A DNA stretch of 64,000 nt from the NCBI GenBank assembly GCA_014529385.2, contig CM043953.1, positions 71,279,372 through 71,343,371 of the forward strand, in the 5' to 3' direction. Position numbers and translations under genes: made by a program. The stretch comes from Adiantum capillus-veneris. Taxonomy: Eukaryota; Streptophyta; Polypodiopsida; Polypodiales; Pteridaceae. Below the pieces are notes generated by a model, which was given only the letters and a program-made list of their open reading frames with translations, searched no databases and was not told the origin of the DNA. Shown here piece by piece: positions 43,374-54,604 of the stretch; positions within the stretch are counted from its first letter, which is position 1, and each line of letters starts with the position of its first letter.

Positions 43374-44704
43374 CAAGTCGTGGGTATCCACCGCATAGAA
43401 AGAAAGTCGTGGATTCAAGAGCCCTTAACGAGGAATTCTGTCCCCTGTGATCAGTAGGGGGATCAGGACTAATTCAACATTGGAAATAGAATGAACATGT
43501 CGAGCTAAATTTTCCCTAGCAAAGATTCTTTCCTATTGCAAACAGTATATGTATCAATCATTTCTTTCCTACCTTAGACTTAAATGTACAATGAATTCAA
43601 ATGCCGAGATTTCCGTCGGATTTCTCCAACATGTTGGGGATATGTTCTTTCCTAGCTAAACGTGTGCAATGTTAATTTAAACGACTTGAATAAAATTGTA
43701 ACCTACCTCTTCCATTTCTTCGTCGATGGCTCGTGAGATGGCTGGTGCTTGTTCCTCCATGAGAGCTTTTCCCTTTCCATTCACATTGCTCGTTCCCGCC
43801 TCGCGGTCGTGGGCACCACCGAAGCGAGTTCTCTTAACCGGGGCCATTTTATACTCACTACTTTAAAGATAAACTTGGAGAAAAGAGTGTGATTAGGGGC
43901 TAAGAATCCTCTAATTTTTCTGATCCAATGAATCCTCAAGATGAGAATTTCCGCAGCACCTCCCTCCTTGCTTCTCCTTCAAAAACTGTGTGTGTGCCGG
44001 CAACACCTCCCCAAGGTGTGTGTAGGTGTGTGTGTGTGAGAACACCTTTAAATAGGCCTCCTCAAGCTGAAAATCGACCCTGCTTGCTATTTGCATCTGG
44101 GAGCTACTCCGGTTAAGCATGGCAAGTCCAATCTCCTACCCACCAAGTGTCCAGTTGGCTTGGTTAACTGGCTCTCACACTTAGTTGCAAGCTTGGAAAC
44201 CCTCTCAAGACTCCCACAAGGACAAAAGGCACCCCCTAGTTGCTAAAGCTGACCCGGAGTGGCCTGGAACCTGTTCCCACACAGCCTCGGACCCCGGCGC
44301 CTCTCTAGACAATTTTTGGAAAATTTGGTTTTAGGCTAAAACGGGTCATACGAGTCGGATTTTGATGCCGAAAATTGCTATACTAAGCTCTAAGTAAGGT
44401 GTACTGGACCGAGTACCTACCATATTTAGCAGCCCCTCGGGGTCCGAAAATGCATTTTTTGAAATTCGAGGTGCGAGTGCAGTTATTCGAGAAGGTCAAA
44501 ACTGGACGGGTCGGGTGACCAAAAACTTACTATTTTTGGATTTTTTTTCAAAAATTATTTTAATTCACATTTCGAAGCTTTAAAACATTCTAATTATCAT
44601 GGCACTGACAGAATTTGGAAAACTGCTAAAAATAGTAACTTTTTCCATTATGTTCATTTCATGGTACAAGGGTGCTCTTTTTGATCGAGGTCAGAGACCT
44701 TACA
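43374..44704 (-). repeat. Element G 3' LTR, truncated
   Basis: Matches 50577-51956. The 750 bp corresponding to 49824-50576 are missing. The break lies inside the CCGCATAGAAAGCAAGTCGT minisatellite, next to the broken LTR of E. Confidence 0.9.
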
Positions 44705-44720
44705 ACCTCCCCAACGTGAA
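44705..44720 (-). other. Element G polypurine tract
   Basis: Plus strand ACCTCCCCAACGTGAAG; the minus strand is purine-rich (TTGGGGAGGT) and abuts the LTR start TGTAAGGTC. Confidence 0.7.
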
Positions 44721-44735
44721 GCATTTGAGATGTCC

Positions 44736-44910
44736 TCATCTCAAGAATGTGTTTGGATAATCTTTTATGAGCGTTGGTTCGTCCTCCCATGTTGCATCTT
44801 CTTCAGGGTAATCCTTCCACTTTACTAGATGCTCAGTGATAGTTCTGTTGCCTAACTTCCTTTCTCTTGTTTCAAGTATATAGTCCGGTTGGAGCTCAAG
44901 AACTCCTTGT
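44736..44910 (-). pseudogene. Element G chromodomain
   Basis: Minus-strand segment DYILETRERKLGNRTITE then HLVKWKDYPEEDATWE, matching the chromodomain pattern (I-L-x-R...VKWK-x-YP-x-x-(D/E)-x-TWE). It is in a frame different from the integrase core, so a frameshift precedes it. Family role: guides integration by reading histone marks. The aromatic residues (Y, W, W) look intact. Confidence 0.85.
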
Positions 44911-44952
44911 GCTGGCATGACTATCTGATCTGAGTTCAAGAATTGATTAGGA

Positions 44953-46085
44953 TTAGGAATAAGGTTTGAGTAAGCTGACGTGGAATACATCATGAACCTT
45001 CAAGTTTGTAGGTAACTTTAGCTTGTAGGCCTGGTCACTTACAACCTTAACGATCTCGAATGGTCCACAACACCTTGGGCTTAGCTTCTTATATGTGCCT
45101 AGTGATAAGTTGCTTTTCTTTGGTCGGACTCGCAGAAAAACCGTATCCCCTTCTTTGAAAGTTCTTTTCGAACGGTTCTTATATGCATAGTGCTTCTGTC
45201 TATCCTGAGTGGCCTGAATGTCTTGGCGAATAGCTCTAGTCTGAGCTTCCATATCTTGTAGCATCTTCCTAGAGGCTTCTACCCTGATGGTTGGATATGA
45301 GAAGTTCAGTGGTGCTAAACAGTCCTGTCCATAAAGAGCTTTGAAGGGTGACATTCCAATGCTTCTGTGTTCGGAAGAATTATAAGCATACTCCACCAAA
45401 GGTGGATATTGTAACCACTTCTTTGGTTCTTGCGAACAATAGGCTCTGAGAATGTCCTTGATGACTTGATTAACCCTTTCAGTTTGCCCATCTGTCTGTG
45501 GATGATACGCTGTACTGAAGGCTAATTGTGACCCAATAGATTGGAAAAGAGAAGTCCAAAATTTTGATGTAAACTTGGCATCTCTATCACTGACGATACG
45601 CTTGGGTAGACCATGTAGCCTAAAAATCTCCTTGATGAATACCCGACTAATATTTGAAGCAGTAAAGGTTGTCTTTACGGGTATTAGATGATCCACTTTT
45701 GTGAGCATATCAACAACCACGAAAACAGAATCATAACCTCTTGTAGAAGATAATCCTTAACAAAATCCATACTGATGCATTCCCATTTCATCTGGGGTAT
45801 GTCAAGAGGTTGAAGTTGCCCTGGTAACTTGATCCTTTCAGCTTTTATCCACTGACAAGAAAGACATTGTCTCACATAGCGAAGAATGTCTCCTTTCATT
45901 CTAGACCAAAAATAACTCCTCCTGACAGCATGAAGAGTCTTAGCATAGCCTGGATGTCCAGATGTAGGGGTATCGTGTGCTTCATATAGAATAGACTTTT
46001 TTAAAGCTGGATCTCTGGGTACACAGAGTCTATGTCTGTGGTAAAGACATCCTCCCATAAGAGAGTAATCTTTAGCTTTAGGCAT
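44953..46085 (-). pseudogene. Element G integrase
   Basis: Zinc-binding region in one frame (HDTPTSGHPGYAKT ... CLSCQWIKAER), core in another after a frameshift near 45700. The core contains SMDFV (first Asp), VSDRDAKFTSKFW (second Asp) and HPQTDGQTERVNQ (Glu). The catalytic set is intact. The C-terminal region (FRVRPKKSNLSLGTYKKLSPRCCGPFEIVK, KVHDVFHVSLLKPY) leads into the chromodomain. Confidence 0.88.
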
Positions 46086-46094
46086 CTTATTCTG

Positions 46095-47759
46095 CTAAAC
46101 TAATGATACTATACGTTGGTACTCTGGGTCTACCAAGGATGCTTCTTTGATTCTATCCCAGATAGGGTTATTTGGAATAGAGATAGCTCCGAGAAAAGAT
46201 TTTCGGCTAAGTCCATTTGCAACTGCATTCTCCTTCCCTGGTCTATACTTTATGTCAAGGTCATATTCTTGTAAAAGCTCTATCCATCGCCGTTGTCGCA
46301 TATTGAGAATAGGTTGAGTAAAAATCCATTTTAAGCTCTTGTGGTCTGTAACCAGCTGAAACTTGCGTCCGAGAAGATAATGTCTCCATAACTTCAGCGC
46401 ATGTATAACTGCTAAAAGTTCCAGATCATGAGTAGGATAATTCTTCTCATGATCCCTCAGCTTTCGTGAAGTATACGCCACTGGTCTTCCTTCTTGAGTA
46501 AGAACTCCGCCTAAAGCAAATTTGCTAGCATCGGTCGCTACTTCAAATTCGTTACTGAAGTCTGGAAGTTTTAAAATAGGAGCTGAGACCAAGAATTCTT
46601 TTAGCTTAGCAAAGCTAGACTCGTGCTCGGTCTTCCACTTGATCCTCATTCCTTTCTTCAGGAGTTCCGTCAAGGGTGCAACAATACGTGCATAATCCTT
46701 GACAAAAATCCTGTACCATCCCGTTATTCCAAGAAATCCTCTTACTTCACTGACGGTGGATGGTTGAGGCCAATCAATGATTTCCTTGACTTTGTTTGGG
46801 TCCACTGAAATTCCTTCAGCCGATATGACAAATCCAAGATAATTGACCTTTGGTGAGCAAAAGGTGCACTTGCTCTCTTTAGCGTAAAGTTGGTGTTCCC
46901 GAAGAAGATCAAGTACTTTGCAAACATGTTCTTCATGATTTGCCTCGTTCTTAGAATAGATCAAAATGTCATCAAAGAAAACCAAGACAAAATTATCCAA
47001 GTAAGGTATGAAAATATCCTGCATAAGTCGATTGAAGCTTGCAGGAGCATTTGTTAGACCAAAAGACATTATTGTGAATTCGTAGTGTCCATACCTAGTG
47101 TTGAAAGCGGTCTTTGGAATATCTGATTCTTTGATCCTGATTTGGTAATATCGTGACCTTAGATCAATCTTTGTAAACATTTTGGCGCCGTGGAGTCTGT
47201 CCAAGAGTTCGTCAATCCTTGGAATTGGATACTTGTTCTTGACAGTTACCTGGTTCAGTCCACGGTAATCTATGCATAACCTTAAGGTTCCATTCTTCTT
47301 CTTCTGAAAAAGAACTGAAGCACCCCAAGGAGAAGTACTCGGTCAAATGAATCCTTGTTCAATGAGTTGCCTAAGTTGTTCCTTGAGTTCGATGGCCTCT
47401 GGAAGTGACATTTTATAAGGTCTTTTTTAAATAGGTTCACATCCAGGGATAGTTTCAATCTCATGATCTACCTCTCTATGTGGCGTAAGATTCATAAGGT
47501 CTTTAGGTAATACATCATCATACTCCCTCAACCAGTTTGGTCGAAGTGAGGTATTTGCTTGGTCCACCTTGTTGAGCTTTACCGCATAAATTTGCTGCCC
47601 TTTTCTTAGTCCCTTCAAGAGTCTGTTGGCCTTAACTAGAGTAGCCCTAGGTCTCCCATTTTCCCCCTGGATTAAGGCTTCATTACCCAAGTTATCTGTA
47701 AAGGTAAAGTTCCCTTGTGCACAATGGATGTGGGCCCTATTTTGCTTTAGATAGTCCAT
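46095..47759 (-). pseudogene. Element G reverse transcriptase and RNase H
   Basis: One minus-strand frame with stops at 47427-47429, 47343-47345 (TGA from CGA) and 46095-46097 (TAG from CAG). [38 protein letters not shown] (R for the usual G in SGYHQ), [15 protein letters not shown] and [10 protein letters not shown] (catalytic pair). RNase [43 protein letters not shown] and [10 protein letters not shown], where the last Asp (ADALSR) is Asn. The upstream part (47759-47600) is the protease-RT linker. Confidence 0.88.
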
Positions 47760-47825
47760 CCCTAGTATCCCATCAAAGAATCCTAAGGGTAGGGTTCGAA
47801 ATTGGGCAGAAGTTGGGCGTCCCCC

Positions 47826-48335
47826 TCAATCAAAGTCGATTTTTTCTGCAGAATGTTGAGATACTACTTCCTTGCCGTTTGCTAACTCTACAACTAGCTT
47901 GCTTGTTCGATACTTATCTAGCTTGAGCTTCCTCATGCATCTGCGTGAAAGAAATGAAAGAGTACTACCACAATCTATAAGGAAGTTAGCTTGTTCACCT
48001 CTGAGAGATCCTGGCGTATGAATGACTGCGTATTGCTCGCAACCATTGGGATTGTCAATTGTAGCATGTAGGGTTGCTCTCTCCACTGCTTCGTCACCCA
48101 CAGTTGGTTGTACCACTGCGGCATTCACTCTGGTGGTAGCTCCATGCCCTCGCCCTCTGTTCATCCTTCCACGTCCTCCTCTTCCATTAGCTTGGCCACG
48201 CCCATGGGTATTCAAGGGTATGGCATTGGCGTTGGTTGCCTGAGTGTTCCTGGGGCACTTGGATTTGTAATGTCCATATTCACCGCAACCATGGCATCGA
48301 ACATCTGGGAACTCCATGGTTGTGGTGGTAGCCAC
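47826..48335 (-). pseudogene. Element G nucleocapsid knuckle and retropepsin
   Basis: Minus strand: CCHC knuckle CHGCGEYGHYKSKC, an RG-rich stretch (HGRGQANGRGGRGRMNRGRG) that is a likely RNA-binding RGG segment, then protease with ANFLIDCGSTLSFLSRR, a D-C-G-S triad, ending FD and a stop (TGA at 47826). The second half of the protease lies in the next segment. Confidence 0.85.
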
Positions 48336-48344
48336 AATAGGATG

Positions 48345-48893
48345 CTAGTCATATGCTTGATTGGCTGGTCTGTTATTCCAAGCAGCCGTCCTTGTCCTTT
48401 TTGCCCAATGATTCCTCCTATTCTGATTAACCTTTTGTACTTCAAGAGCTAGAGGTTTGGCCCTCAACAAAGTATCCTGTAGTGTTGTCGGCCTAAGAGC
48501 TTCCAACCGAGTATGCAGAGGGTGGATTAGCCCTTGGCAGAACCTCGCCACCTGTTGTTCCAAGGTCATCTTAGGAGCATATCTCCGAAGAGTGACAAAC
48601 TTTGCATAATATTCTTCGATAGATGAAGTCAGCTCCCGAAGTGAAAAGAATTCATTCATCTTCAAGGTTCTATAGGCAGGTGGTAAATAACGTCCCATTA
48701 TTGCAGCTTTGATGTCTTCCCAGGATTGGGAAGATCCCTTAATATCCAAGTCCTTGCAATGTTGTTTCCACCATATCTTGGCATCGCCAGTCAAGCGAAA
48801 CATCGCAAGCATAGTCCGATTCACAGGTTGGGTTCCTGCAGCTTCAAAGTAATCGTCCATGGCTTCCATCCACACTTTCGCATCTCTCTCCAC
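48345..48893 (-). pseudogene. Element G gag (capsid)
   Basis: Minus-strand 182 codons starting around MERDAKVWMEAMDDYFEAAG, with AKIWWKQHCKDLD, FFSLRELTSSIEEYYAKF and LEQQVARFCQGLIHPLHTRLE: a typical retrotransposon gag (capsid) domain. TAG at 48345-48347 separates it from the knuckle frame. No N-terminal Met is certain because the frame opens further upstream. Confidence 0.88.
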
Positions 48894-49205
48894 ATTTGCC
48901 CCCTCGCCCTTAAAGATTGGAGGTTGGGCTTGCTTAAGGAGGAGCTTCTTCTCTTGCGCTGCCGAGTATAGAGCAACAGGTGGTGCCTACATGGGTTATA
49001 CGAGATTCTTGATACCATTACTTGGATTTCAGAATAGACACGAGACTTTAAATAAAATTCAAGATTCCACTTTATCAAGAGATAGAGATTCAGAGACAAA
49101 AAGCACTTTATTGATGAAAATTTATTACAATCGAAACCCCTCAAGGTTTAGGATAACTGATGATCAACTTATTACATGGCTTTTTGGATTGCGTATAAGA
49201 TACAA

Positions 49206-49721
49206 CTAGGAGATTGTGTTCACATGATGCACTACTTTGTTCGTGAAGTAGTTCCTGTACTCATCCTTGAGTGGATAATAAACTAAGATATCAAGCTGGG
49301 ATTCCTCTTTTGGTACTCCAAAAGTTTTGACTCTGTTCGCTGGGATCACCTCGGTGACCTTTTCCAAGAGCCAGTCGTTGATGGTTTGATTGGAGTCGCC
49401 TAAAACAGTCAGGTCCAATCAGGTAGGCAGCAAGTAGAATAACTCCACCACCCTCAACTCTTCTCCCCAACGTATCTTCTTCAAATCGGTAGCCAGTCAT
49501 CCTAGCTTCCGAGCGCTGATGTAGTAAACCCCACCTGCAAGTGTCCAATCAAGTATCCAATCTCTATCAATGCGAGTGGGGTGTGGCGTATGAGCCTTCA
49601 TCAGTATCTCCATGACATCTCGATTGAACTGGTAAACATGGGATCGTCGAGCTTGCTCATAAATAAGCTCAAACACTTGGAACTTTCGATATTCTAGCAC
49701 GGGGTCTTCTTGCAACACCAA
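49206..49721 (-). pseudogene. Extra coding region between primer site and gag of G
   Basis: Three overlapping minus-strand frames cover about 515 bp: 49721-49497 (DPVLEYRKFQVFELIYEQAR, RDWILDWTLAGGVYYISARK), 49548-49291 and 49418-49206 (LGDSNQTINDWLLEKVTEVI, ESQLDILVYYPLKDEYRNYF). The amino-acid composition looks protein-like in successive frames, as for one ORF with two frameshifts. I recognise no domain. The place is where some gypsy elements carry an extra ORF. Confidence 0.4.
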
Positions 49722-49808
49722 TGCAAGGAATTCGGATCAGCTACCGTAATACTTTCAGTTCCTTTTTAAATATTCAAACAATACGACTTTATTTCTCAGC
49801 CTAACCTA

Positions 49809-49821
49809 GGCTCTGATACCA
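49809..49821 (-). other. Element G primer-binding site (tRNA-iMet)
   Basis: Plus GGCTCTGATACCA, complement of TGGTATCAGAGCC, two bases from the LTR start. Confidence 0.92.
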
Positions 49822-49823
49822 TG

Positions 49824-51956
49824 TGTGAGGTCCCCACCCCGTCGTATCAAACGACGGATCTGATGGTGAACCTGGTGGCCACTAGATCTATAGCGGAAGC
49901 AAACAAAGTGGTTCAGGGTTCAACTAGCGGATGATCTCTCATCACAAAGTGAGTCGAGTTCGAGCCGACTAGCAATGAGATCTAGCTCCACCTCGCAGGG
50001 GAAGCATACTTAAACTATCTAGCCATCCTAAGACCCACCTTCCAAGAGGAGAGAAACCTCGAGTGCCTTTTTTCCTATGTTTCAGAGGCACGTACACTTG
50101 AGACTTCGCCGCTCTAGGGGAAATGAGTATTACTAGTATCGATTTAAACACTATGGGGACAGAGAGTTCCCGACCAATCGGGACCACCCTTCTCATAGGC
50201 ATTGGCAACTTGAGCCAAGCCCCCACTTTCCACCCCCACACTCACACTTCCTTGTGTGTCCTAATTACTACCACATTGATTGTTCAACATAAAGATTCCT
50301 TGATTAAATTCCGAATCACAATGTTCATTAAGACAACCCTTCAATCAGTATTACAAAGCGGCACCAAGACAGTATTCTAGTAAAAATCCTACTCAAACTT
50401 ATTAATTAGAATTCCAATGTTCTGGAGGTACAACATCCCCCCTCCAGCGAGAGTTTACTCCTCCCGTTGTCGCCTAGCTGCCCATACAACTAGGTATGTC
50501 CACCGCATAGAAAGCACGACATGGACACTCCCACCGCATAGAAAGCAAGACGTGGGTTCCCACCGCATAGAAAGCAAGTCGTGGGTATCCACCGCATAGA
50601 AAGCAAGTCGTGGATTCAAGAGCCCTTAACGAGGAACTCTGTCCCCTGTGATCAGTAGGGGGATCAGGACTAATTCAACATTGGAAATAGAATGAACATG
50701 TCGAGCTAAATTTTCCCTAGCAAAGATTCTTTCCTATTGCAAACAGTATATGTATCAATCATTTCTTTCCTACCTTAGACTTAAATGTACAATGAATTCA
50801 AATGCCGAGATTTCCGTCGGATTTCTCCAACATGTTGGGGATATGTTCTTTCCTAGCTAAACGTGTGCAATGTTAATTTAAACGACTTGAATAAAATTGT
50901 AACCTACCTCTTCCATTTCTTCGTCGATGGTTCGTGAGATGGCCGGTGCTTGTTCGTCCATGGGAGCTTTTCCCTTTACATTCACATTGCTCGTTCCCGC
51001 CTCGCGGTCGTGGGCACCACTGAAGCGAGTTCTCTTAACCGGGGCCATTTTATACTCACTACTTTAAAGATAAACTTGGAGAAAAGAGCGTGATTAGGGG
51101 CTAAGAATCCTCTGATTTTTCTGATCCAATGAATCCTCAAGATGAGAATTTCCGCAGCACCTCCCTCCTTGCTTCTCCTTCAAAAACTGTGTGTGTGCCG
51201 GCAACACCTCCCCAAGGTGTGTGTAGGTGTGTGTGTGTGTGTACTGGGTGTGTGTATGAGCATATGTGTGTGTGTGTGTGTGTGTGTGTGAGCACACCTT
51301 TAAATAGGCCTTCTCAAGCTGAAAATCGACCCTGCTTGCTATTTGCATTTGGGAGCTACTCCGGTTAAGCATGGCAAGTCCAGTCTCCTACCCACCAAGT
51401 GTCCAATTGGCTTGGTTAACTGGCTCTCACACTTAGTTGCAAGCTTGGAAACCCTCTCAAGACTCCCACAAGGACAAAAGGCGCCCCCTAGCTGCTAAAG
51501 CTGACCCGGAGTGGCCTGGAACCTGTTCCCACACAGCCTCGGACCCCGGTGCCTCCCTGGACAATTTTTGGAAAATTTGGTTTTAGGCTAAAACGGGTCA
51601 TACGAGTCGGATTTTGATGCCGAAAATTGCTATACTAAGCTCTAAGTAAGGCGTACTGGACCGAGTACCTGCCATATTTAGCAGCCCCTGGGGTCCGAAA
51701 AAGCATTTTTTGAAATTTGGGGTGCGGGTGCAGTTATTCGAGACGATCAAAACCGGACGGGTCGGGTGACCAAAAACTTACTATTTTTGGATTTTTTTTT
51801 CAAAAATTATTTTAATTCACATTTCAAAGCTTTAAAAAATTCTAATTATCATGGCACTGACAGAATTTGGAAAACTGCTAAAAATAGTAACTTTTTTCAT
51901 TATGTTCATTTCATGGTACAAGGGTGCTCTTTTTGATCGGGGTCAGAGACCTTACA
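49824..51956 (-). repeat. Element G 5' LTR
   Basis: TGTGAGGTCCCC ... GACCTTACA, about 2.13 kb. Includes the minisatellite at 50500-50617, an array of TG runs (51215-51290) and a TATTTAAAG box on the minus strand near 51297-51306. Confidence 0.9.
50500..50617. repeat. Four-copy 30-bp minisatellite in the G LTR
   Basis: Units start at about 50500, 50531, 50560 and 50589, each CCACCGCATAGAAAGCA(A/C)G plus TCGTGGGT-type tail, 29-31 bp long. The truncated LTR at 43374 keeps one and a part. Confidence 0.88.
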
Positions 51957-52480
51957 TCGAAGTATGACATTTTCATGCATGTCTTTTGAAGACTTTACTT
52001 GAAACTTTACCTGCTCTTCATGATTTTGGATGCTAAGGGTAGCAACCATTTCTTCTTGACTTGTAGCCTTACCCATGATTTCTTTATTATCTGGCTTACC
52101 CTGAGTAATCTCTAGAATGCTAATGTTGTCTGCAACCATATTGCACTTTGCTTTTTTATCCAGTAGAGCATTGCATCTGACACTTTCTCCTTTTGTACTA
52201 CCAAGGACTATAACTATTTTCGTTGTTGGTTCTATTGAATATTTCTATCCTGCTTTTGCCATGGTCTCTTCTTGATCTAAGTGTGTCTCTATGGAGGTGG
52301 CTCGAGACTCTGTTTTCCAATTTTACTTTCATCAGCTGAATTAGCTAACAATGACTGCATCTTTGGGCTCCCTATTGATTCCTGGTTGTCTGCAACCTTG
52401 TTCTTCTTAATTTTGGGCTTTGGTGGCATTCTCTGCTCAATAGCTATCGTGGTTGCTCTTTGCTCTGTTTGATCTGCACT
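51957..52480 (-). pseudogene. Degraded H coding sequence downstream of protease
   Basis: Minus-strand frame 52139-51906 (MVADNISILEITQGK, EEQVKFQVKSSKDMHENVIL) overlaps the H/G border. It looks like the variable linker between protease and RT. No domain recognised. Confidence 0.4.
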
Positions 52481-52482
52481 TG

Positions 52483-53118
52483 CTATTGCCTGATTTGCTT
52501 TAAGCTCTTCTGAAGTTCAATTCGATGGAGATGAATCATCTTCAATAAGATCTGCTTTGATATTAGTCTCCATTTTAAATGTGCTTGAGGACTTGTGCTG
52601 TCGTCCGCGGGTGACCGGTTTTGGTCTTCATTAATTGTTGTCTGTGATGACTCCATCATGTTTGATTTCTTTATCTCCGACATCTTCTGGGTGATTGGCA
52701 TTCTCATTATGATGTCGTATTGAATATCCTTTGCCGTGATCACGTGGAATTGAGATATCATGGTCTGTGAACTTACTTCAATGGTGGTGGAGATGATTCC
52801 CCAGCATTTTGCTCGTTTGTCTTCAGATATGCTCACAAATTCGGGAGCATCTTCTAGTTGTGGTTGGCCACATCTTTTCCAAGTGCAAAAAGACATGAGG
52901 TTCTTGTCTAACTGAAAATATAGCTTTACTTCTCTTGATAGCTTTTCTTCATTTTCACCAACAATGTTGCATTTGATTGTCTTAGAATTTGTGTTTGAAT
53001 TGACTGCTTTTGTTGTGGTAGTGTCCTTTGGTTGAGCTTTATCTGCACTTTCTTTGCTTTGACCACTTGCTTCAATTAATGTTGACTCCACTGGCTGTAA
53101 TATTGCACCTTTTTGCAA
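52483..53118 (-). pseudogene. Element H retropepsin-like segment
   Basis: Minus-strand 211 codons. AKCWGIISTTIEVSSQTMISQFHVITAKDIQYDIIMRMPIT matches the second half of a gypsy protease (x-ISxxIEV ... F-x-V ... YDIIxGMPI) with Arg in place of the usual Gly. The active-site Asp half is not evident upstream (EFVSISEDKRA sits where it should be). The rest of the protein is Ser/Thr/Gln-rich. Confidence 0.55.
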
Positions 53119-53128
53119 TTGTTAAGCA

Positions 53129-54522
53129 TTATCCACTTGCATTTGAGTAACCTTTGACCTTAAAAGATCCAATGTACTTTCTGGCAAATTCTCTCTTTGG
53201 AGGAGATTTCGGTGGTGGTGACCTTTGTGTAGCTTTGTGGACTTTAGCTCCCATTGACTTTGACTTTGACTTTTTTGTCACCTGTTCTGGCAGCTTGAGG
53301 CTTTGCATCATCTTTAGATAGTCATTGACTTCATTTGTACCATCCATATGGGTTTGTACAAGGTCGTGATCTTGCTGATATTTGTTAGCATGTGCATCTT
53401 GACATGCATATGGTGAGCTTGGTCACTTGTAACTGTTTGAACACTATGATCACCTGAAACTTCTGTCCTTGATGATCTTCATAGAGGTTTGTTTGTAGAT
53501 TTTGATGGAATCTGGGTCACTTGGAAACTTCCAACAACCATATGATCTTTCAATGGTTTCTGCCTTGAAGGGGTCTGTTGGTTAGAGGCTCTAGGGCTTC
53601 TAACTGGTGTAGCATTTCCTGGTACATAAGAGCTTGATGGATTTACAGCTCCCCCCTTCCTAGAGTGATCACTATAGCCTACTTCATTGCAAGAGTTCAA
53701 AATTGTTTGGCTCTGGTTTAGTCTCACCTTCTGGGACTGTGAAGGTACACTTTGGATAGCACTATAGACATTTGGCATCCGTAAACCTTCTGCATAGTTT
53801 CCTATGTATCTCCTTGAAACATGACAAATTATTCCCCAAGTCAAGTTGTAGATAGCATCATCTTTTCCCTGATATTGTCTATCCCATGGATCTTCTATGA
53901 TATGAGCTTTTGTGGTTTCAGGACCCAAGGCATGATAGATGCTAGACTCTTGTATATATCTACGACTGTTTTGGTCAAAGTATATGCTCGTTTGGTCACA
54001 ACATCAAAGTTTGATTTTCGATGGAGGAGAGTTTGGATCTGAATAGATTTCTGGGTTCACTCGGGTAATATCCTTCAGCTCTAGAGAAGATGGGCTATAA
54101 TAGATTCTTTCCTCTGAAATGAACCATCCTTTCTGATCTATCACTGGACACACTTCTATGAGCTGGTATGTGGGCCGTTCAAACACTGGTTGATCCTTTT
54201 TGTACAGTCTTCCTTTTTGGTCTACTTAGTGTGCATATGAATTATGGGTGCCATACAAAGCTAACATCATTCTATTGGATGTGTCCCTTAGACTCGTGAA
54301 TGATTGCACACTTGTGGCAGTGGATGCAAAATCATTTGCAAACCTAACAGTCGTTTCAACATTTTGTGATATATGGACATCTTGACCAAATTCATGCAGG
54401 AATTTGTTGTTCAAAGAATCAATTTTAAGCTTTTCAGGTGCCTGTGCATCTTTATGCTCACTTTGAACTTGCAGTGTTTTTACTGGTGCTTCTAATGGTA
54501 ATGCAGAATCATCCAATTGCAT
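53129..54522 (-). pseudogene. Element H gag, second repeat block
   Basis: Minus strand, frames 54522-54226, 54186-54004, 53928-53479 and 53347-53129. Contains further hairpin-like motifs (VDQKGRLYKK, VIDQKGWFIS, IYFDQNSRRYIQ) and QYQGKDDAIYNL, an echo of RYKGQDGAIYSL in the preceding block, so a domain may have been duplicated. After it comes a Pro/Ser/Lys-rich tail. Several stops. No zinc knuckle in this part. Confidence 0.5.
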
Positions 54523-54604
54523 TAAAAATGACTAGTTAGATGCACTTACATCGAGATTTACATTTCCAATTTTCTATGTACCTTGCTTGACGATTGATGT
54601 ATCC

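Larger units (their letters stand above)
43374..51956 (-). mobile_element. Element G: chromovirus with truncated 3' LTR
   Basis: Minus strand. 5' LTR 51956 to 49824, tRNA-iMet primer site, a leader with extra ORFs, gag, zinc knuckle, protease, RT, RNase H, integrase and chromodomain, polypurine tract at 44705-44720, and a 3' LTR kept only from 44704 to 43374. About six stops and two frameshifts interrupt gag-pol. A and B belong to another family; only domain order is shared. Confidence 0.92.

Noticed and set aside
50500-50617. Short direct repeats resembling a CRISPR array
   Set aside because: The 30-bp units are contiguous with no unique spacers: a minisatellite in an LTR.
52281-52472. Hydrophobic plus-strand ORF looking like a membrane peptide
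   Set aside because: Antisense to the degraded H coding sequence; no start context or homologue seen.
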